Assembly: GCF_016714285.1 (NCBI RefSeq)
Contig: NZ_JADJNN010000002.1
Span: 18,501-82,500 of the forward strand
Length of the DNA: 64,000 nt
Direction of reading: 5' to 3'
Source: Nannocystis sp.
GTDB taxonomy: Bacteria > Myxococcota_A > Polyangia > Nannocystales > Nannocystaceae
The notes under the pieces are model-generated. The model did not search any database. It saw only the letters and a program-made list of their open reading frames with translations, and was not told the DNA's origin. Below are positions 47,838 through 59,695 of this stretch, in pieces. Numbering within the stretch: position 1 is the stretch's first letter; each line of letters begins with the position of its first letter. The position numbers and the translations under genes are program-made.

Positions 47838-49654
47838 GGCTTCACCTCCGGCGCGCGCCCCGAGCTCACCGGCGGCGGCATCAACGGCGGCTTGTCGCGC
47901 GAGTGGCTCGCGCGCTCGATCTCCAGGCTGCGCAGCAGCAGCGACGGGCTCACCGCCGACACCGGCACGTCGCCCGACTCCGCCCCGCACATCCCATTAA
48001 AGATCCCCGGCGAGTCGCCCGTGGCGATGATCGTCTCGAACGCCGCGATCGGCGTGCCGACGATGTCCACCCCGCGCACCAGCTCGTCCGGCCGACCGTC
48101 GGCCCAGACGCGATACACCAGCAGCGGCATCACCTTGAACGCCTGCGGCCCGCTGCGCTCGGTGATCGTGTAGCCGCCCTGGATGTCGCTGAACCACAGC
48201 CCGTACGGCTTGCTCTGCCGCTGCACCTCGTCGATGAGCGCCTTGCGCAGCTCCGCGTCGGGGATCGTCTTGCGGCTCGTCACGATCAGGTTGCCCTGCC
48301 GCGCCACCACCTGGTTCCCGCGCTCGCGCCGACCGTGCCCGTTGCTGTGCTTGAACGGCAGCACCGGCGAGCGCCCCAGCAAGAACCCGCGCAGCTTCCC
48401 GCGCTCCACCAGCAAGGTGCGCCGAGCCGGGACCGCCTCATCGTCGACATAGTAGTGCCCGCTGAGCGGCACCCCGCCGAGCCGCTGCGCCGTCGGGTCG
48501 TCGACCATGTCGAGGAACACCGGCAGCACCCGCTTGCCCACCATCGTCGCGAAGGTCTGCCCCTCGAGGTCGTCCTTCTGCCGGTGCCCCTCGAGGCGGT
48601 GGCCGAAGATCTCGTGGAAGAACACCCCCGCCGCGCGCCCTGCCAGCACCGCCGGCCCCGCGTAGGGCTCGGCCAGCGGCGCCGCGCGCAGGGCCACCAG
48701 CTCCTCGCGCAGCCGCTTCGCCGTCGCCAGCAACAGCGCCTGCGCCGGCAGCTGCTCCGGCGTGTGCACCTCGAAGTTCTCCATGCGAGACAGGCGCATC
48801 CCGTCGTCCGCCTGGGCCGTCGCGCTCAGCATGATCCGCAGGCGCACGTGGCCCGCCTGGATCTTGCTCCCGCCGCTGTCGACGAAGCTGCGGTTGTCCA
48901 CGTTGATCAGCAGCACCACCGTGCTCTCGAGCACCCGGTCGTCGTCGCTCAGCGCCAGCGACACCTCGCGCAGCCGCGGCTCCCACGCCTGCCGCAGCCC
49001 CTCGAGGTCCAGCTGCACCCGCGGCTCGAGGTGCACCACCGCCTTCTCCTCGCTGAAGTCCGGGCTCGTCGGCTTCGCCTCGTCCTGACTGCGCAGCTGC
49101 TCCCCGCTCTCCGCCGAGCTGAGCGCCACCAGAGCGTCGCGGTACTGCTCCTCCGTCAGCAGCCACAACGCCTGCGCCAGCGCCAGCGGGTCGTCCTGCA
49201 CGCTCACCCCGCGGCCGAGCCCGAGCCCGTTGCCCGGCCCGTAGTTGCCGCCCTGCGAGTGGCTGTTGTCGAGCTGCGGGCTGCCGACTCGCACGTCGAT
49301 GTCGACCGTGCGGTCGCGGTCCATGCTGCGGCGCACGACCTCGCCTTGCTGCACCTCGAGCCACAGGTGGTCGCGCGCCACCAGGTCGTAGGCGAGGAAG
49401 TACGCCGGCACCTCGCGCTCCTCGCTCTGCAGCTGACCGAGGTTGCGAGCGACCTCGCCGGCCAGCAGCTCGAGCACCGGCGAGGCCGGCCCGACCGGCG
49501 CCTCGCTGCGCTGGATCTCGATGCGGCTGCCCGCGCCCGTGCCGGGCTCGCCCCACACCGCCGGGTTGTGCGGCTGCGTCGTCCCGCGCGGCTTGCAGGC
49601 CGCGAGCGCGGCCATCAGCGAAACTGCCAGGAAAGCCCCCCGCATCGCGGACAT
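47834..49654 (-). CDS. TldD-like zinc metalloprotease lipoprotein
   Basis: 606 residues. MSAMRGAFLAVSLMAALAAC is a lipoprotein signal. The zinc motif HEIFGHRLEGH (HExxxH, about residue 345) and a conserved MCGAESGD near 555, which may give the third metal ligand, are as in TldD. The N-terminal domain, including the region with Asp-rich QLDNSHSQGG and PRVQLDLEGL, matches the family. TldD/TldE heterodimers degrade unfolded peptides and process RiPP leader peptides in the cytoplasm; here the complex would be outside the inner membrane. GGAG six bases before the ATG at 49654 supports the start. Confidence 0.88.
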   Translation of the reverse strand: MSAMRGAFLAVSLMAALAACKPRGTTQPHNPAVWGEPGTGAGSRIEIQRSEAPVGPASPVLELLAGEVARNLGQLQSEEREVPAYFLAYDLVARDHLWLEVQQGEVVRRSMDRDRTVDIDVRVGSPQLDNSHSQGGNYGPGNGLGLGRGVSVQDDPLALAQALWLLTEEQYRDALVALSSAESGEQLRSQDEAKPTSPDFSEEKAVVHLEPRVQLDLEGLRQAWEPRLREVSLALSDDDRVLESTVVLLINVDNRSFVDSGGSKIQAGHVRLRIMLSATAQADDGMRLSRMENFEVHTPEQLPAQALLLATAKRLREELVALRAAPLAEPYAGPAVLAGRAAGVFFHEIFGHRLEGHRQKDDLEGQTFATMVGKRVLPVFLDMVDDPTAQRLGGVPLSGHYYVDDEAVPARRTLLVERGKLRGFLLGRSPVLPFKHSNGHGRRERGNQVVARQGNLIVTSRKTIPDAELRKALIDEVQRQSKPYGLWFSDIQGGYTITERSGPQAFKVMPLLVYRVWADGRPDELVRGVDIVGTPIAAFETIIATGDSPGIFNGMCGAESGDVPVSAVSPSLLLRSLEIERASHSRDKPPLMPPPVSSGRAPEVKP

Positions 49655-49719
49655 GGCTCCATCATACCCTTGCGAGCGCCGCCCCGGGCCGCCAATTCGG
49701 GCGCGATCTCGGGCCGGTC

Positions 49720-50061
49720 TCACGCCAGACTCGAAGGCGACTTGCCGCCCGGCGTCGGCAGCACGATGCGGGCCCGCTTCGGGTCGTCCTTGCTGCGTCG
49801 CCGGTACAGCACGACGATCCGCCCGATCACCTGGACCAGCGAAGCGCCCGTCAGCTCCGCCAGCTCTTTCGCCGCGTCGTCGCGCTCCCCCTCATAAGCT
49901 TGCCCGAGGCGGATCTTGATCAGCTCGTGCTGCTCGAGGGCCACGCTCGCCGCCCGCCCCACCGCGGGTGTCACCCCCTCCGCACCGACCTGGACCAGCG
50001 GCGCGAGCCCGTGGGCCAGCGACTTCAAGTAAGCACGGACACGGGCGCTGAGCTGCGACAT
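49720..50061 (-). CDS. yhbY: CRS1-YhbY domain RNA-binding protein
   Basis: 113 residues. A small CRM-domain protein associated with 50S ribosome assembly in other bacteria. The domain spans nearly the whole chain: LSARVRAYLKSLAHGLAPLV, QVGAEGVTPAVGRAASVALE, HELIKIRL and the glycine-flanked loop of LVQVIGRIVVLYRR. The C-terminal tail is basic. It lies 65 bases upstream of the TldD lipoprotein start on the same strand and may be in one transcript. Confidence 0.94.
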   Translation of the reverse strand: MSQLSARVRAYLKSLAHGLAPLVQVGAEGVTPAVGRAASVALEQHELIKIRLGQAYEGERDDAAKELAELTGASLVQVIGRIVVLYRRRSKDDPKRARIVLPTPGGKSPSSLA

Positions 50062-50109
50062 CGGACGGCGACCTTTAGCACGCGCGCCGCGGCCCTCTCA
50101 CCCCGCGCA

Positions 50110-50239
50110 AGCGACTTCACGCACGGACCTGTCCCATCGACCAGACTCAACCACGCTCCCAGCGCAGCCACGCCAGCGACTTCACGCACGGACCTGTCCC
50201 ATCGACCAGACTCAACCACGCTCCCAGCGCAGCCACGCC
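50110..50239. repeat. 65-base perfect tandem duplication over the tlyA 3' end
   Basis: 50110-50174 and 50175-50239 are identical 65-base units in direct tandem. Each contains ACCTGTCC and the reverse complement of the last codons and stop of tlyA (WLRWERG). The active stop lies in the second copy at 50212; the first copy is a non-coding remnant. Confidence 0.9.
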
Positions 50240-50964
50240 AGCAGCTCGAGGTTCCCGTCCTGCCCCGCCACCGCCGCGTCGCAGTGGCCCATCACCGCGA
50301 AGCCCAGCCGCTCCGCCGCCGCCAGCACCGTCGCCAGCGCCCCTGCTCGCGCCTCCGCCTCGCGCACCACCCCGCCCGCGCCAACCTCTGATCGTGCCAG
50401 CTCGAACTGCGGCTTCACCAGCAGCACCACATCGGCCCGCGGCGTCAGGAAGGCTGGCACGCACGGCAGCACCCGCGTCAACGAGATGAACGAGCAGTCT
50501 GCGACCACCAGCGACACCGGCTCACCGACCTGCGCCGGCGTCAGCGTGCGGATGTTGCAGCGGTCGAGCACCACCACCCGCGGGTCCTGGACCAGCTTCC
50601 ACGCCAGCTGCCCGTACCCCACATCCACCGCGTAGACCCGCTGCGCCCCCGCCTGCAGCAGGCAGTCGGTGAAGCCCCCCGTCGACGCGCCGATGTCCAT
50701 CGCCACCCGCCCCCGCGGATCGAGCTCCGCGAAGTGGTCGAGCGCCCCGCGCAGCTTGAGTCCCCCGCGCGACACGAATTGCAGCTCTTGCCCGCGCACT
50801 CGCAGCGTCGCGTCGACGGCCACCGCCGTGCCAGGCTTGGTCTCGGTGTGATCGCCGACCACCACCTTGCCCGCCACGATCAGCGCCCGCGCCAGCGCTG
50901 GCGTCTCGCACAGCTCGCGTGCGACGAGCAGCTCGTCGAGCCGCGTCTTGGGTGCCCTCGCCAT
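50212..50964 (-). CDS. tlyA: TlyA family 2'-O rRNA methyltransferase (hemolysin A)
   Basis: 250 residues. An S4 RNA-binding domain (TRLDELLVARELCETPALAR, VAGKVVVGDHTETKPG) precedes an RrmJ/FtsJ-like methyltransferase domain: SRGGLKLRGALDHF with the catalytic Lys, DIGASTGGFTDCLLQ (SAM site), YAVDVGYGQLAWKL and LLVKPQFEL with the second catalytic Lys. TlyA methylates 16S and 23S rRNA cytidines in mycobacteria, which sensitises ribosomes to capreomycin. The C-terminus ends in WLRWERG within a tandem duplication. It is probably independent of yhbY, which ends 151 bases downstream. Confidence 0.93.
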   Translation of the reverse strand: MARAPKTRLDELLVARELCETPALARALIVAGKVVVGDHTETKPGTAVAVDATLRVRGQELQFVSRGGLKLRGALDHFAELDPRGRVAMDIGASTGGFTDCLLQAGAQRVYAVDVGYGQLAWKLVQDPRVVVLDRCNIRTLTPAQVGEPVSLVVADCSFISLTRVLPCVPAFLTPRADVVLLVKPQFELARSEVGAGGVVREAEARAGALATVLAAAERLGFAVMGHCDAAVAGQDGNLELLAWLRWERG

Positions 50965-51003
50965 GCGCTCCGCGGTCGATCCCCTATACCGCGACCCCGA
51001 CCG

Positions 51004-51189
51004 GTGCTACCTCTCGAGCCGGTGTTGTCCGGCTTGAGCATCCCCACCCGCCTCGCCCACGTGTTCGGGTCGCCGCCATGGGGCGAGTGGCTCGCATGGC
51101 TCTCCGCCCCGCGCGACCCCCCGATCCTCGTGCTGCTCGCGTTGGTCCTGCTCGCCTTCGGTCTCGGCCGCGCCACCCGGCGCCCCTGA
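51004..51189 (+). CDS. Possible small membrane protein (61 aa)
   Basis: A GTG-started frame with a strong G/C third-position bias and a C-terminal hydrophobic helix (PPILVLLALVLLAFGLG) ending in basic residues. An alternative start could be one of two TTG codons within the next 30 bases. There is no clear ribosome site. It is divergent from tlyA and 114 bases before the tRNA. I do not recognise the family. If real, it is a small tail-anchored membrane protein. Confidence 0.42.
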   Translation: MLPLEPVLSGLSIPTRLAHVFGSPPWGEWLAWLSAPRDPPILVLLALVLLAFGLGRATRRP

Positions 51190-51260
51190 TCCAGATATCT
51201 CGGATGCACCCTCCAGCCGCCGATCGCCCCAATTCGCCGCTGCACGCCCCAATTCTGGCC

Positions 51261-51288
51261 TTGCGCCGCGCGGGCACTTCGGTTAGCT
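51261..51288 (+). promoter_or_regulatory. Candidate sigma-70 promoter of tRNA-Ala
   Basis: TTGCGC (51261-51266) and TTAGCT (51283-51288) are spaced by 16 bases, with the tRNA starting 15 bases later. The match to -35/-10 is imperfect; position is the main support. Confidence 0.4.
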
Positions 51289-51303
51289 TCCCCGCCTCCT
51301 CCT

Positions 51304-51376
51304 GGGGCAGTAGCTCAGCTGGGAGAGCGGTGCGTTCGCAATGCACAGGTCAGGGGTTCGATCCCCCTCTGCTCCA
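51304..51376 (+). tRNA. tRNA-Ala (anticodon CGC)
   Basis: 73 bases fold into a normal cloverleaf. The acceptor arms GGGGCAG and CTGCTCC pair, including the G3-U70 wobble that is the alanine identity element. The D arm is GCTC...GAGC, the T arm AGGGG-TTCGATC-CCCCT. The anticodon loop TTCGCAA gives CGC, reading GCG, a frequent Ala codon in this GC-rich genome. CCA is not encoded (CACAAT follows), so it must be added by a CCA-adding enzyme. Confidence 0.95.
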
Positions 51377-51397
51377 CAATCAGGTATCGAAGCACGG

Positions 51398-51432
51398 AGC
51401 CCGGATCTCCCGCCAACGCGGGGTCCGGGCTT
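51398..51432 (+). terminator. Hairpin after tRNA-Ala
   Basis: AGCCCGGA with following CCCGC, and GCGGGG with TCCGGGCT, form a two-part stem about 22 bases past the tRNA end. It has only TTCT after the stem. Probably the tRNA transcript end. Confidence 0.55.
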
Positions 51433-51587
51433 CTGGCTATTCGCGGCCTGAGACCTTCGAGCTCGGACCTCATCGTCATCGCGGGTCACGCCGCTCGGGC
51501 GGAGCGCGCTCCCGGCCGGCGGGTTTCCATCTTGCCGTAATCTGGCCCAGGTGTCAGGATCGCGGCTCCACAGCGCCCGCTTGCTTC

Positions 51588-52361
51588 ATGTACAAGCTCT
51601 TTAAACGCACCTACTACCCGGGTCACTTCGAGGTGCAGATCGCCGGTGCGTGCGATCCAGGGCTCTCGCGCGAGCACAACGAGGACGCGATCATCATTCA
51701 GGAGGACGACGGCCGCGGCTACTACATGGCCATCGTCTGCGACGGCATGGGCGGACACAACGCCGGCGAGGTCGCCTCCGCCATGGCCGTCGAGAAGATC
51801 CGCAGCTACCTCGACGCCAACTTCCGCAAGCAGGGCCCGCGCGAGCTCCTCTACCACGGCTTCCTCCTCGCCAGCACCACCATCTCCGAGTACAGCGCCA
51901 AGAACCCCGACACCGAGGGTATGGGCTGCACCTGCGTGATGGTCATGGGCGTGCGCGACAAGATGTGGGTCGCCCACTCGGGCGACAGTCGGGCCTACCT
52001 GGTCGACAAGAAGGCCGCCACCCCGATCACCCTCGACCACACCATGGTCCAGGAGCTCGTCACCAAGGGCGTCATCACCAAGGACCAGGCCGCCGTCCAC
52101 CCCTACCGCGGCCGCATCTCACGCTGCCTCGGCCACGGCCGATCCAAGGGCGTCCCCGACATCAACGCCGGCATCATCGAGCACGGCGACAACATCCTCC
52201 TGTGCAGCGACGGCCTCAGCGACGTCGTCCCCAACGAGGAGATGCACGGCATCGTCATCCAGCACGACGCCCAGGAGGCCGTCCGCAAGCTCGTGCAAGC
52301 CGCCAACCACCACGGCGGCCCCGACAACATCAGCGCGATCATCCTGCGCCGCGTCCAGTGA
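51588..52361 (+). CDS. PP2C-type protein Ser/Thr phosphatase
   Basis: 257 residues. A metal-dependent phosphatase that reverses Ser/Thr kinase signalling. Motifs in order: DPGLSREHNEDAIII, VCDGMGGHNAGEVASA with the metal Asp, a GDSRAYLVD block, TLDHTMVQELVTKGVI, SDGLSDVV and GGPDNISAIIL. All metal-ligand aspartates are visible. It is soluble and cytoplasmic. Its natural partners may include the two Ser/Thr kinases in this window, but they are distant and the link is inference. The ATG at 51588 is where the homology begins. It is followed after 28 bases by an OmpA-like lipoprotein, likely the same operon. Confidence 0.94.
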   Translation: MYKLFKRTYYPGHFEVQIAGACDPGLSREHNEDAIIIQEDDGRGYYMAIVCDGMGGHNAGEVASAMAVEKIRSYLDANFRKQGPRELLYHGFLLASTTISEYSAKNPDTEGMGCTCVMVMGVRDKMWVAHSGDSRAYLVDKKAATPITLDHTMVQELVTKGVITKDQAAVHPYRGRISRCLGHGRSKGVPDINAGIIEHGDNILLCSDGLSDVVPNEEMHGIVIQHDAQEAVRKLVQAANHHGGPDNISAIILRRVQ

Positions 52362-52389
52362 ACGCCTCGCCGCACCACAGAGGCCCGTC

Positions 52390-52974
52390 ATGTCCCGTCT
52401 CCTCGCCCTGTTCGCCCCGCTCCTGCTCGCCGCCTGCAACGTCGGCGTGATCCCCCGCGACCTCCCGCCGCCCGCGCCCGAGGCCACGCCCGAGCCCGCT
52501 CCCGAGCCCACCGAGCCCACCTCGGCCTCAACTCCGACCACTGGCCCAGCCTCGGGCCCCACCGAGTACCGCCTCGAGGGTCACCGCCTCGAGCTGCCCG
52601 GCCCGATCGTCTTCCAGACCGGCAGCGACATCCTCGACCCCGCGAGCGATCCCGCCCTCGAGCACGTGCGCGGCTATCTCGTCGCCAAGTCCGCCGTCAG
52701 CACCCTCCGCATCGAGGGCCACGCCGACGACCAGGCCCTCTCGGAGCGGCGCGCCCTGGCCGTCGGTCGCTGGCTCGTCGCGCACGGCAGCGAGTGCACG
52801 CGCCTGCTCCCCGTCGGCTTCGGCCCCAACAAGCCGATCGCCGACGCCAGCAGCCCCGAGGGCCGGGCCCAGAACACGCGCATCGAGCTGCACAACGCCG
52901 CCCTGCTCGGGCGCCCGATCGGCGGCATGCCCCTCGACGGCGGCGGCCTGGTCGCCGGCGACCTCTGCCAGTAG
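52390..52974 (+). CDS. OmpA-family peptidoglycan-binding lipoprotein
   Basis: 194 residues. MSRLLALFAPLLLAAC is a lipoprotein signal; a Pro/Thr/Glu linker follows (about 20-55); then an OmpA C-terminal-like domain: IVFQTGSDILDPASDPALEH, LRIEGHADDQALSERRALAV, GSECTRLLPVGFGPNKPIAD and GRAQNTRIEL. The last motif and the conserved Asp/Arg of the domain would bind diaminopimelate in the cell wall. It anchors the outer membrane to peptidoglycan, as Pal does. It follows the PP2C gene closely. Confidence 0.91.
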   Translation: MSRLLALFAPLLLAACNVGVIPRDLPPPAPEATPEPAPEPTEPTSASTPTTGPASGPTEYRLEGHRLELPGPIVFQTGSDILDPASDPALEHVRGYLVAKSAVSTLRIEGHADDQALSERRALAVGRWLVAHGSECTRLLPVGFGPNKPIADASSPEGRAQNTRIELHNAALLGRPIGGMPLDGGGLVAGDLCQ

Positions 52975-53092
52975 GCACCCCCACGGCCGCGGTCTCCACT
53001 GCACGCACTCGCCGGGCCCGCGCCTGCGACACACGCGAGGCTCCGCAGGGTTTGCATCCGCGGCGTGGCACTGCTACCAACCGCGGTTACGT

Positions 53093-56704
<3,612 letters not shown>

Positions 56705-56715
56705 CCGGCCACCGC

Positions 56716-56743
56716 GGTCACCTGTCCCTGGGGACAGGTGACC
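56716..56743. terminator. Bidirectional palindromic hairpin between metH and the esterase gene
   Basis: GGTCACCTGTCCC (56716-56728) and GGGACAGGTGACC (56731-56743) are perfect 13-base inverted arms. It lies 12 bases past the metH stop and just before the convergent esterase end, so it probably stops both transcripts. It contains the recurring ACCTGTCC motif of this window. Confidence 0.65.
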
Positions 56744-56751
56744 ACCGGCCC

Positions 56752-57759
56752 TCAGAACTGGCTGAAGAAGCCCCAGATCGCCGGCCCGGCCCAGCTCGGC
56801 CAGGTGTGCCCGAGGAAGTCCGGGATGTCGTGCGCGCACCAGGTCACCGGGAAGCCGTCGTCGCAGCCCGTGAACGCCGTGCACGGCGGCGGGGCGACCG
56901 GCTCTGTCACTGCGTCGCAACCATTCGCCGCCGCCCAGTGGTCGCGGCTGTTCTCCCCCTCGCTGAACGGCACCACCATGTCGACGCTCCCGTGGGCCAG
57001 CCACGCCGCCACCTGCCCGACGCAGCCACCACCGTAGGGCCCACCACCGGCGACCAGCCCGATCGCCCGCACGACGCCGCCGCGAAAGCAGCCCAGCTGG
57101 TTCGACATGTACCCGCCGAAGCTGTGCCCGGTGCTAAACACCCGGCCGGTGTCGACGCACAGCGTCGCGCTCATCTCGTCCATCAGCGCGTCGAACAACG
57201 CGAAGTCCTCGTTGCTCGGGTCCAGGTCCCACCCGGTCTGATCGTTCATGTCCGCCAGCGGCAACCCGTTCGGATACACGAAAATCGCCGCCCCCTGCGA
57301 CGCCTGCTCCACATTGAAGTAGAGCCGCGCCTGGTCAGCGTTGCTACCCCGTCCGTGCCACGCGAACACCAGCGGGTACGCGTGCGATGGATCGTAGCCG
57401 TCAGGGAGCGCGAGGATGTAGCTGCGCTCCACCCCCTCCACCATGATCGTCTGCGCCATCGCTCCGGCGAACGGCGCCGCCTGCCCGCAGCCACCGCTCA
57501 TCGCCCCGGTGGTCGCGTCCGTGCCCCCACCCGACTCGTCGGCTCCGCTCATGGCCGCCGTCACATCGCCCGTCACCCCGCCATCGGTCGTGAGCACCTC
57601 GGTCGCACCACCCGTGGGCTCCGCCGTCGACACCCCCCCCGTGTCCAGCGCCGGCACCGTCCCGCTCGAACCTGTCCCTTCAGACAGGGTGATCAGCGCC
57701 CCAGTGTCTGCGCTCGAACACCCCGTTAGCACCCCAAACAACAAGCAGATCCGCCGCAT
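56752..57759 (-). CDS. Secreted esterase/PHB-depolymerase-like lipoprotein
   Basis: 335 residues. MRRICLLFGVLTGC is a short lipoprotein signal. A Thr/Gly/Ser/Ala linker of about 75 residues follows. The alpha/beta-hydrolase domain has LVFAWHGRGS (oxyanion side), the nucleophile motif GHSFGGYMS, an acidic residue in HGSVDMVVPF and the final His in GHTWPSW, as in the LpqC/esterase-PHB family. It would hydrolyse polyesters or aryl/acetyl esters at the cell surface; the substrate is not identified. It is convergent with metH. Confidence 0.86.
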   Translation of the reverse strand: MRRICLLFGVLTGCSSADTGALITLSEGTGSSGTVPALDTGGVSTAEPTGGATEVLTTDGGVTGDVTAAMSGADESGGGTDATTGAMSGGCGQAAPFAGAMAQTIMVEGVERSYILALPDGYDPSHAYPLVFAWHGRGSNADQARLYFNVEQASQGAAIFVYPNGLPLADMNDQTGWDLDPSNEDFALFDALMDEMSATLCVDTGRVFSTGHSFGGYMSNQLGCFRGGVVRAIGLVAGGGPYGGGCVGQVAAWLAHGSVDMVVPFSEGENSRDHWAAANGCDAVTEPVAPPPCTAFTGCDDGFPVTWCAHDIPDFLGHTWPSWAGPAIWGFFSQF

Positions 57760-57808
57760 CCAGCGACAGTATCCCAGCGCGCCCCGGCAACCCAGCGGCC
57801 CACGCCCC

Positions 57809-57875
57809 CCAGCCTCACTCGGCCGCCGACAGCTCCCCGCACGCCGCGACCTGCCAGCCTCACTCGGCCGCCGAC
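57809..57875. repeat. 22-base direct repeat at the HD gene 3' end
   Basis: A perfect 22-base unit containing the stop and last five codons of the HD gene (57854-57875) recurs at 57809-57830, 45 bases away and outside the gene. Confidence 0.8.
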
Positions 57876-58837
57876 GCCCCCGCGAGCCCCCGAGGCGCGA
57901 CCACCTGCAGGCCCTCGGCGAGCCGGCGCGAGCGCACGACCTCGACGTAGTACGCCGGCTCCTGGCGCGCCTCGATCTCCCCGGCGCTGCACATCAGCTC
58001 GAGCTGCTCCCGCAACGCGCCGATGTGCTTGCCCGGCGGCAACCCGAGCGCCGTCATCAGCAGGTTTCCGAGCCCGGGCGGCAACGGCGGGACACGAGCG
58101 TCCTGCTCCTCGATCTCACGGATCCGCCGCGCCAACTCGCTGATGAGGGTCAGGCAACGCTGCCGCTTGCCCGGCCGCTTGCTCGTCACGTCGGCCCGCG
58201 AGAGGTCGAGCAGATCGGTGAGCACCGGCCCCATCTCGTGGGCGAAGCGCCGCACCGCCGAGTCGGTCCAGCCACCGTCGTACTGCCCACCACGCAGGTG
58301 ATACAGGATCAACAGCTCGATGCGCTCCCGCAGCTCCTCCGGGAAGCCGATCCGCTTCGCCGGCCCGCGGCGAAACATCCGCACCCCCTCCTCCGCATGC
58401 CCGTGAAAGGTCACCTTCCCCGGCCCCACGAAGCGCCGCGTCGGCACCTTGCCGATGTCGTGCAACACCGCCGCCCAGCGCACCGCTGGCCGCGGCACCG
58501 CCTGCCGTACCACCGCCTTCGTGTGCTCCCAGACATCCTTGTGCCGCCGACCACCCTCCTGCGAGAAAGCCACCGTCGCGTCAAGCTCCGGCATCAAGTG
58601 CACCAGCAAGCCGGCGTCGCGCAGCCACTGCATCGCCACCTCCGGATGGTGTCCACACAACGCCGGGGTCAGCTGCACATAGACCTCGTGAGGCGACAGC
58701 AGGGCCACACGCTCAGCCTGTATGGCGATCTGCGCAGTAAGCGCGGGCTCGGGGATCTCCCCAAACTGGCCAGCACGAAGCAGCGGAGCCAGCAATTCAC
58801 CAGGCTCGAGGAGGTTGGAGACGGGGGCAGCAGACAC
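57860..58837 (-). CDS. HD-domain protein resembling a CCA-adding enzyme without its head
   Basis: 325 residues from a GTG. The first ~60 residues match the neck region of class II tRNA nucleotidyltransferases (QIAIQAERVALLSPHEVYVQ, then WLRDAGLLVHLMPEL). An HD domain follows (KDVWEHTKAV, WAAVLHDIGKV, FHGHAEEG, LLILYHLRG), then the tail region typical of the family: PPLPPGLGNLLMTALGLPPG and LELMCSAGEIEARQEPAYYV. The N-terminal nucleotidyltransferase head (GGxVRD) is missing, so it cannot add CCA. It is possibly a phosphohydrolase or tRNA-binding protein. The gene's 3' end is duplicated downstream. Confidence 0.82.
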   Translation of the reverse strand: MSAAPVSNLLEPGELLAPLLRAGQFGEIPEPALTAQIAIQAERVALLSPHEVYVQLTPALCGHHPEVAMQWLRDAGLLVHLMPELDATVAFSQEGGRRHKDVWEHTKAVVRQAVPRPAVRWAAVLHDIGKVPTRRFVGPGKVTFHGHAEEGVRMFRRGPAKRIGFPEELRERIELLILYHLRGGQYDGGWTDSAVRRFAHEMGPVLTDLLDLSRADVTSKRPGKRQRCLTLISELARRIREIEEQDARVPPLPPGLGNLLMTALGLPPGKHIGALREQLELMCSAGEIEARQEPAYYVEVVRSRRLAEGLQVVAPRGLAGASAAE

Positions 58838-58988
58838 AGTGACTTCACCGGCCGCGATCGGTCGGGTCGCGCAGCATACCAGGGCTCATGGGGCGTGTGC
58901 CCCGCGCGGCGCCCAGGGTTTTGCGCTCCATCGTTCGACGAGGGCTCTCGGCGAGCGAGCTTCCCGTGTTAGCCTTGCCCCCACCCCC

Positions 58989-59693
58989 ATGGCCTCCCAT
59001 CAGTCCCCGCAGCTCGGATACAACCACAACATCCCGCACCGGGGGCGGCTCTATCACGTACAGACCGAGGATTCGGGGGTAGCCCGCGCGCACATCTTCA
59101 CGCACGTTTTCTACGACGGCACGATCGTCGCCTCGAACCGCGTCGACTACAAACCCAAGCTCGAGAGCGAGAACCTCGACGCCGTGATCATCGGCTTGAT
59201 GCAGGAGTCGCACAAGTCGATGATCCGCCAGCTACGCAGCGGGTCCTACGACGAGAAGATCGCCCGCTTCATCGGCGCGCACCCGGAGGGCACCAACAAG
59301 CCCGAGGCGCCCGCTGCCGCAGCTCCTGACCGCAGCAAGCCCCGCCCGGACCGCCGCCCACCGCCCGACCCGCGAGAGGTCGAGCCGCAGGGCCCACCGC
59401 TGCAAGCCGGCATCCCGGGCCCGACGATCGACCCTGGCCTCACCCACCCCGTGTTCGCCTCGCCCGAAGCCCAGGCCCAGGCTGCCGCTGCCGCTGCTGG
59501 CAAGGGCCCCGCGCGACCGAGCCGCGGCCCGGCCCGCGTCGGTCGACGCATGCTCGGCGGCATCGGCGGCCAGGGCGTCACCGAGGGCACACCGATCGCC
59601 CAGCGACGCGACATCATCGTCGGCAAATTCGCGAGCGAACACCAGTACCAGCTCGACGACGAGATCCTCGCGTTGCTGGCCGAGGAGCAGTAG
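58989..59693 (+). CDS. Conserved hypothetical protein coupled to glutaredoxin
   Basis: 234 residues. The N-terminal ~90 residues (YNHNIPHRGRLYHVQTEDSG, THVFYDGTIVASNRVDYK, LMQESHKSMIRQL) resemble a domain seen in myxobacterial and related proteins whose function I do not know. A Pro/Ala/Arg-rich linker (about 100-200) follows, then a short C-terminal helix ending LDDEILALLAEEQ. It has no signal peptide. It ends two bases before the glutaredoxin ATG, so the two are co-translated and may act together in redox or stress signalling (inference). Confidence 0.8.
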   Translation: MASHQSPQLGYNHNIPHRGRLYHVQTEDSGVARAHIFTHVFYDGTIVASNRVDYKPKLESENLDAVIIGLMQESHKSMIRQLRSGSYDEKIARFIGAHPEGTNKPEAPAAAAPDRSKPRPDRRPPPDPREVEPQGPPLQAGIPGPTIDPGLTHPVFASPEAQAQAAAAAAGKGPARPSRGPARVGRRMLGGIGGQGVTEGTPIAQRRDIIVGKFASEHQYQLDDEILALLAEEQ

Positions 59694-59695
59694 CC

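Noticed and set aside
52975..53092. Riboswitch upstream of metH
   Set aside because: No cobalamin (B12-box), SAM or SAH riboswitch consensus was recognisable in the 118-base leader.
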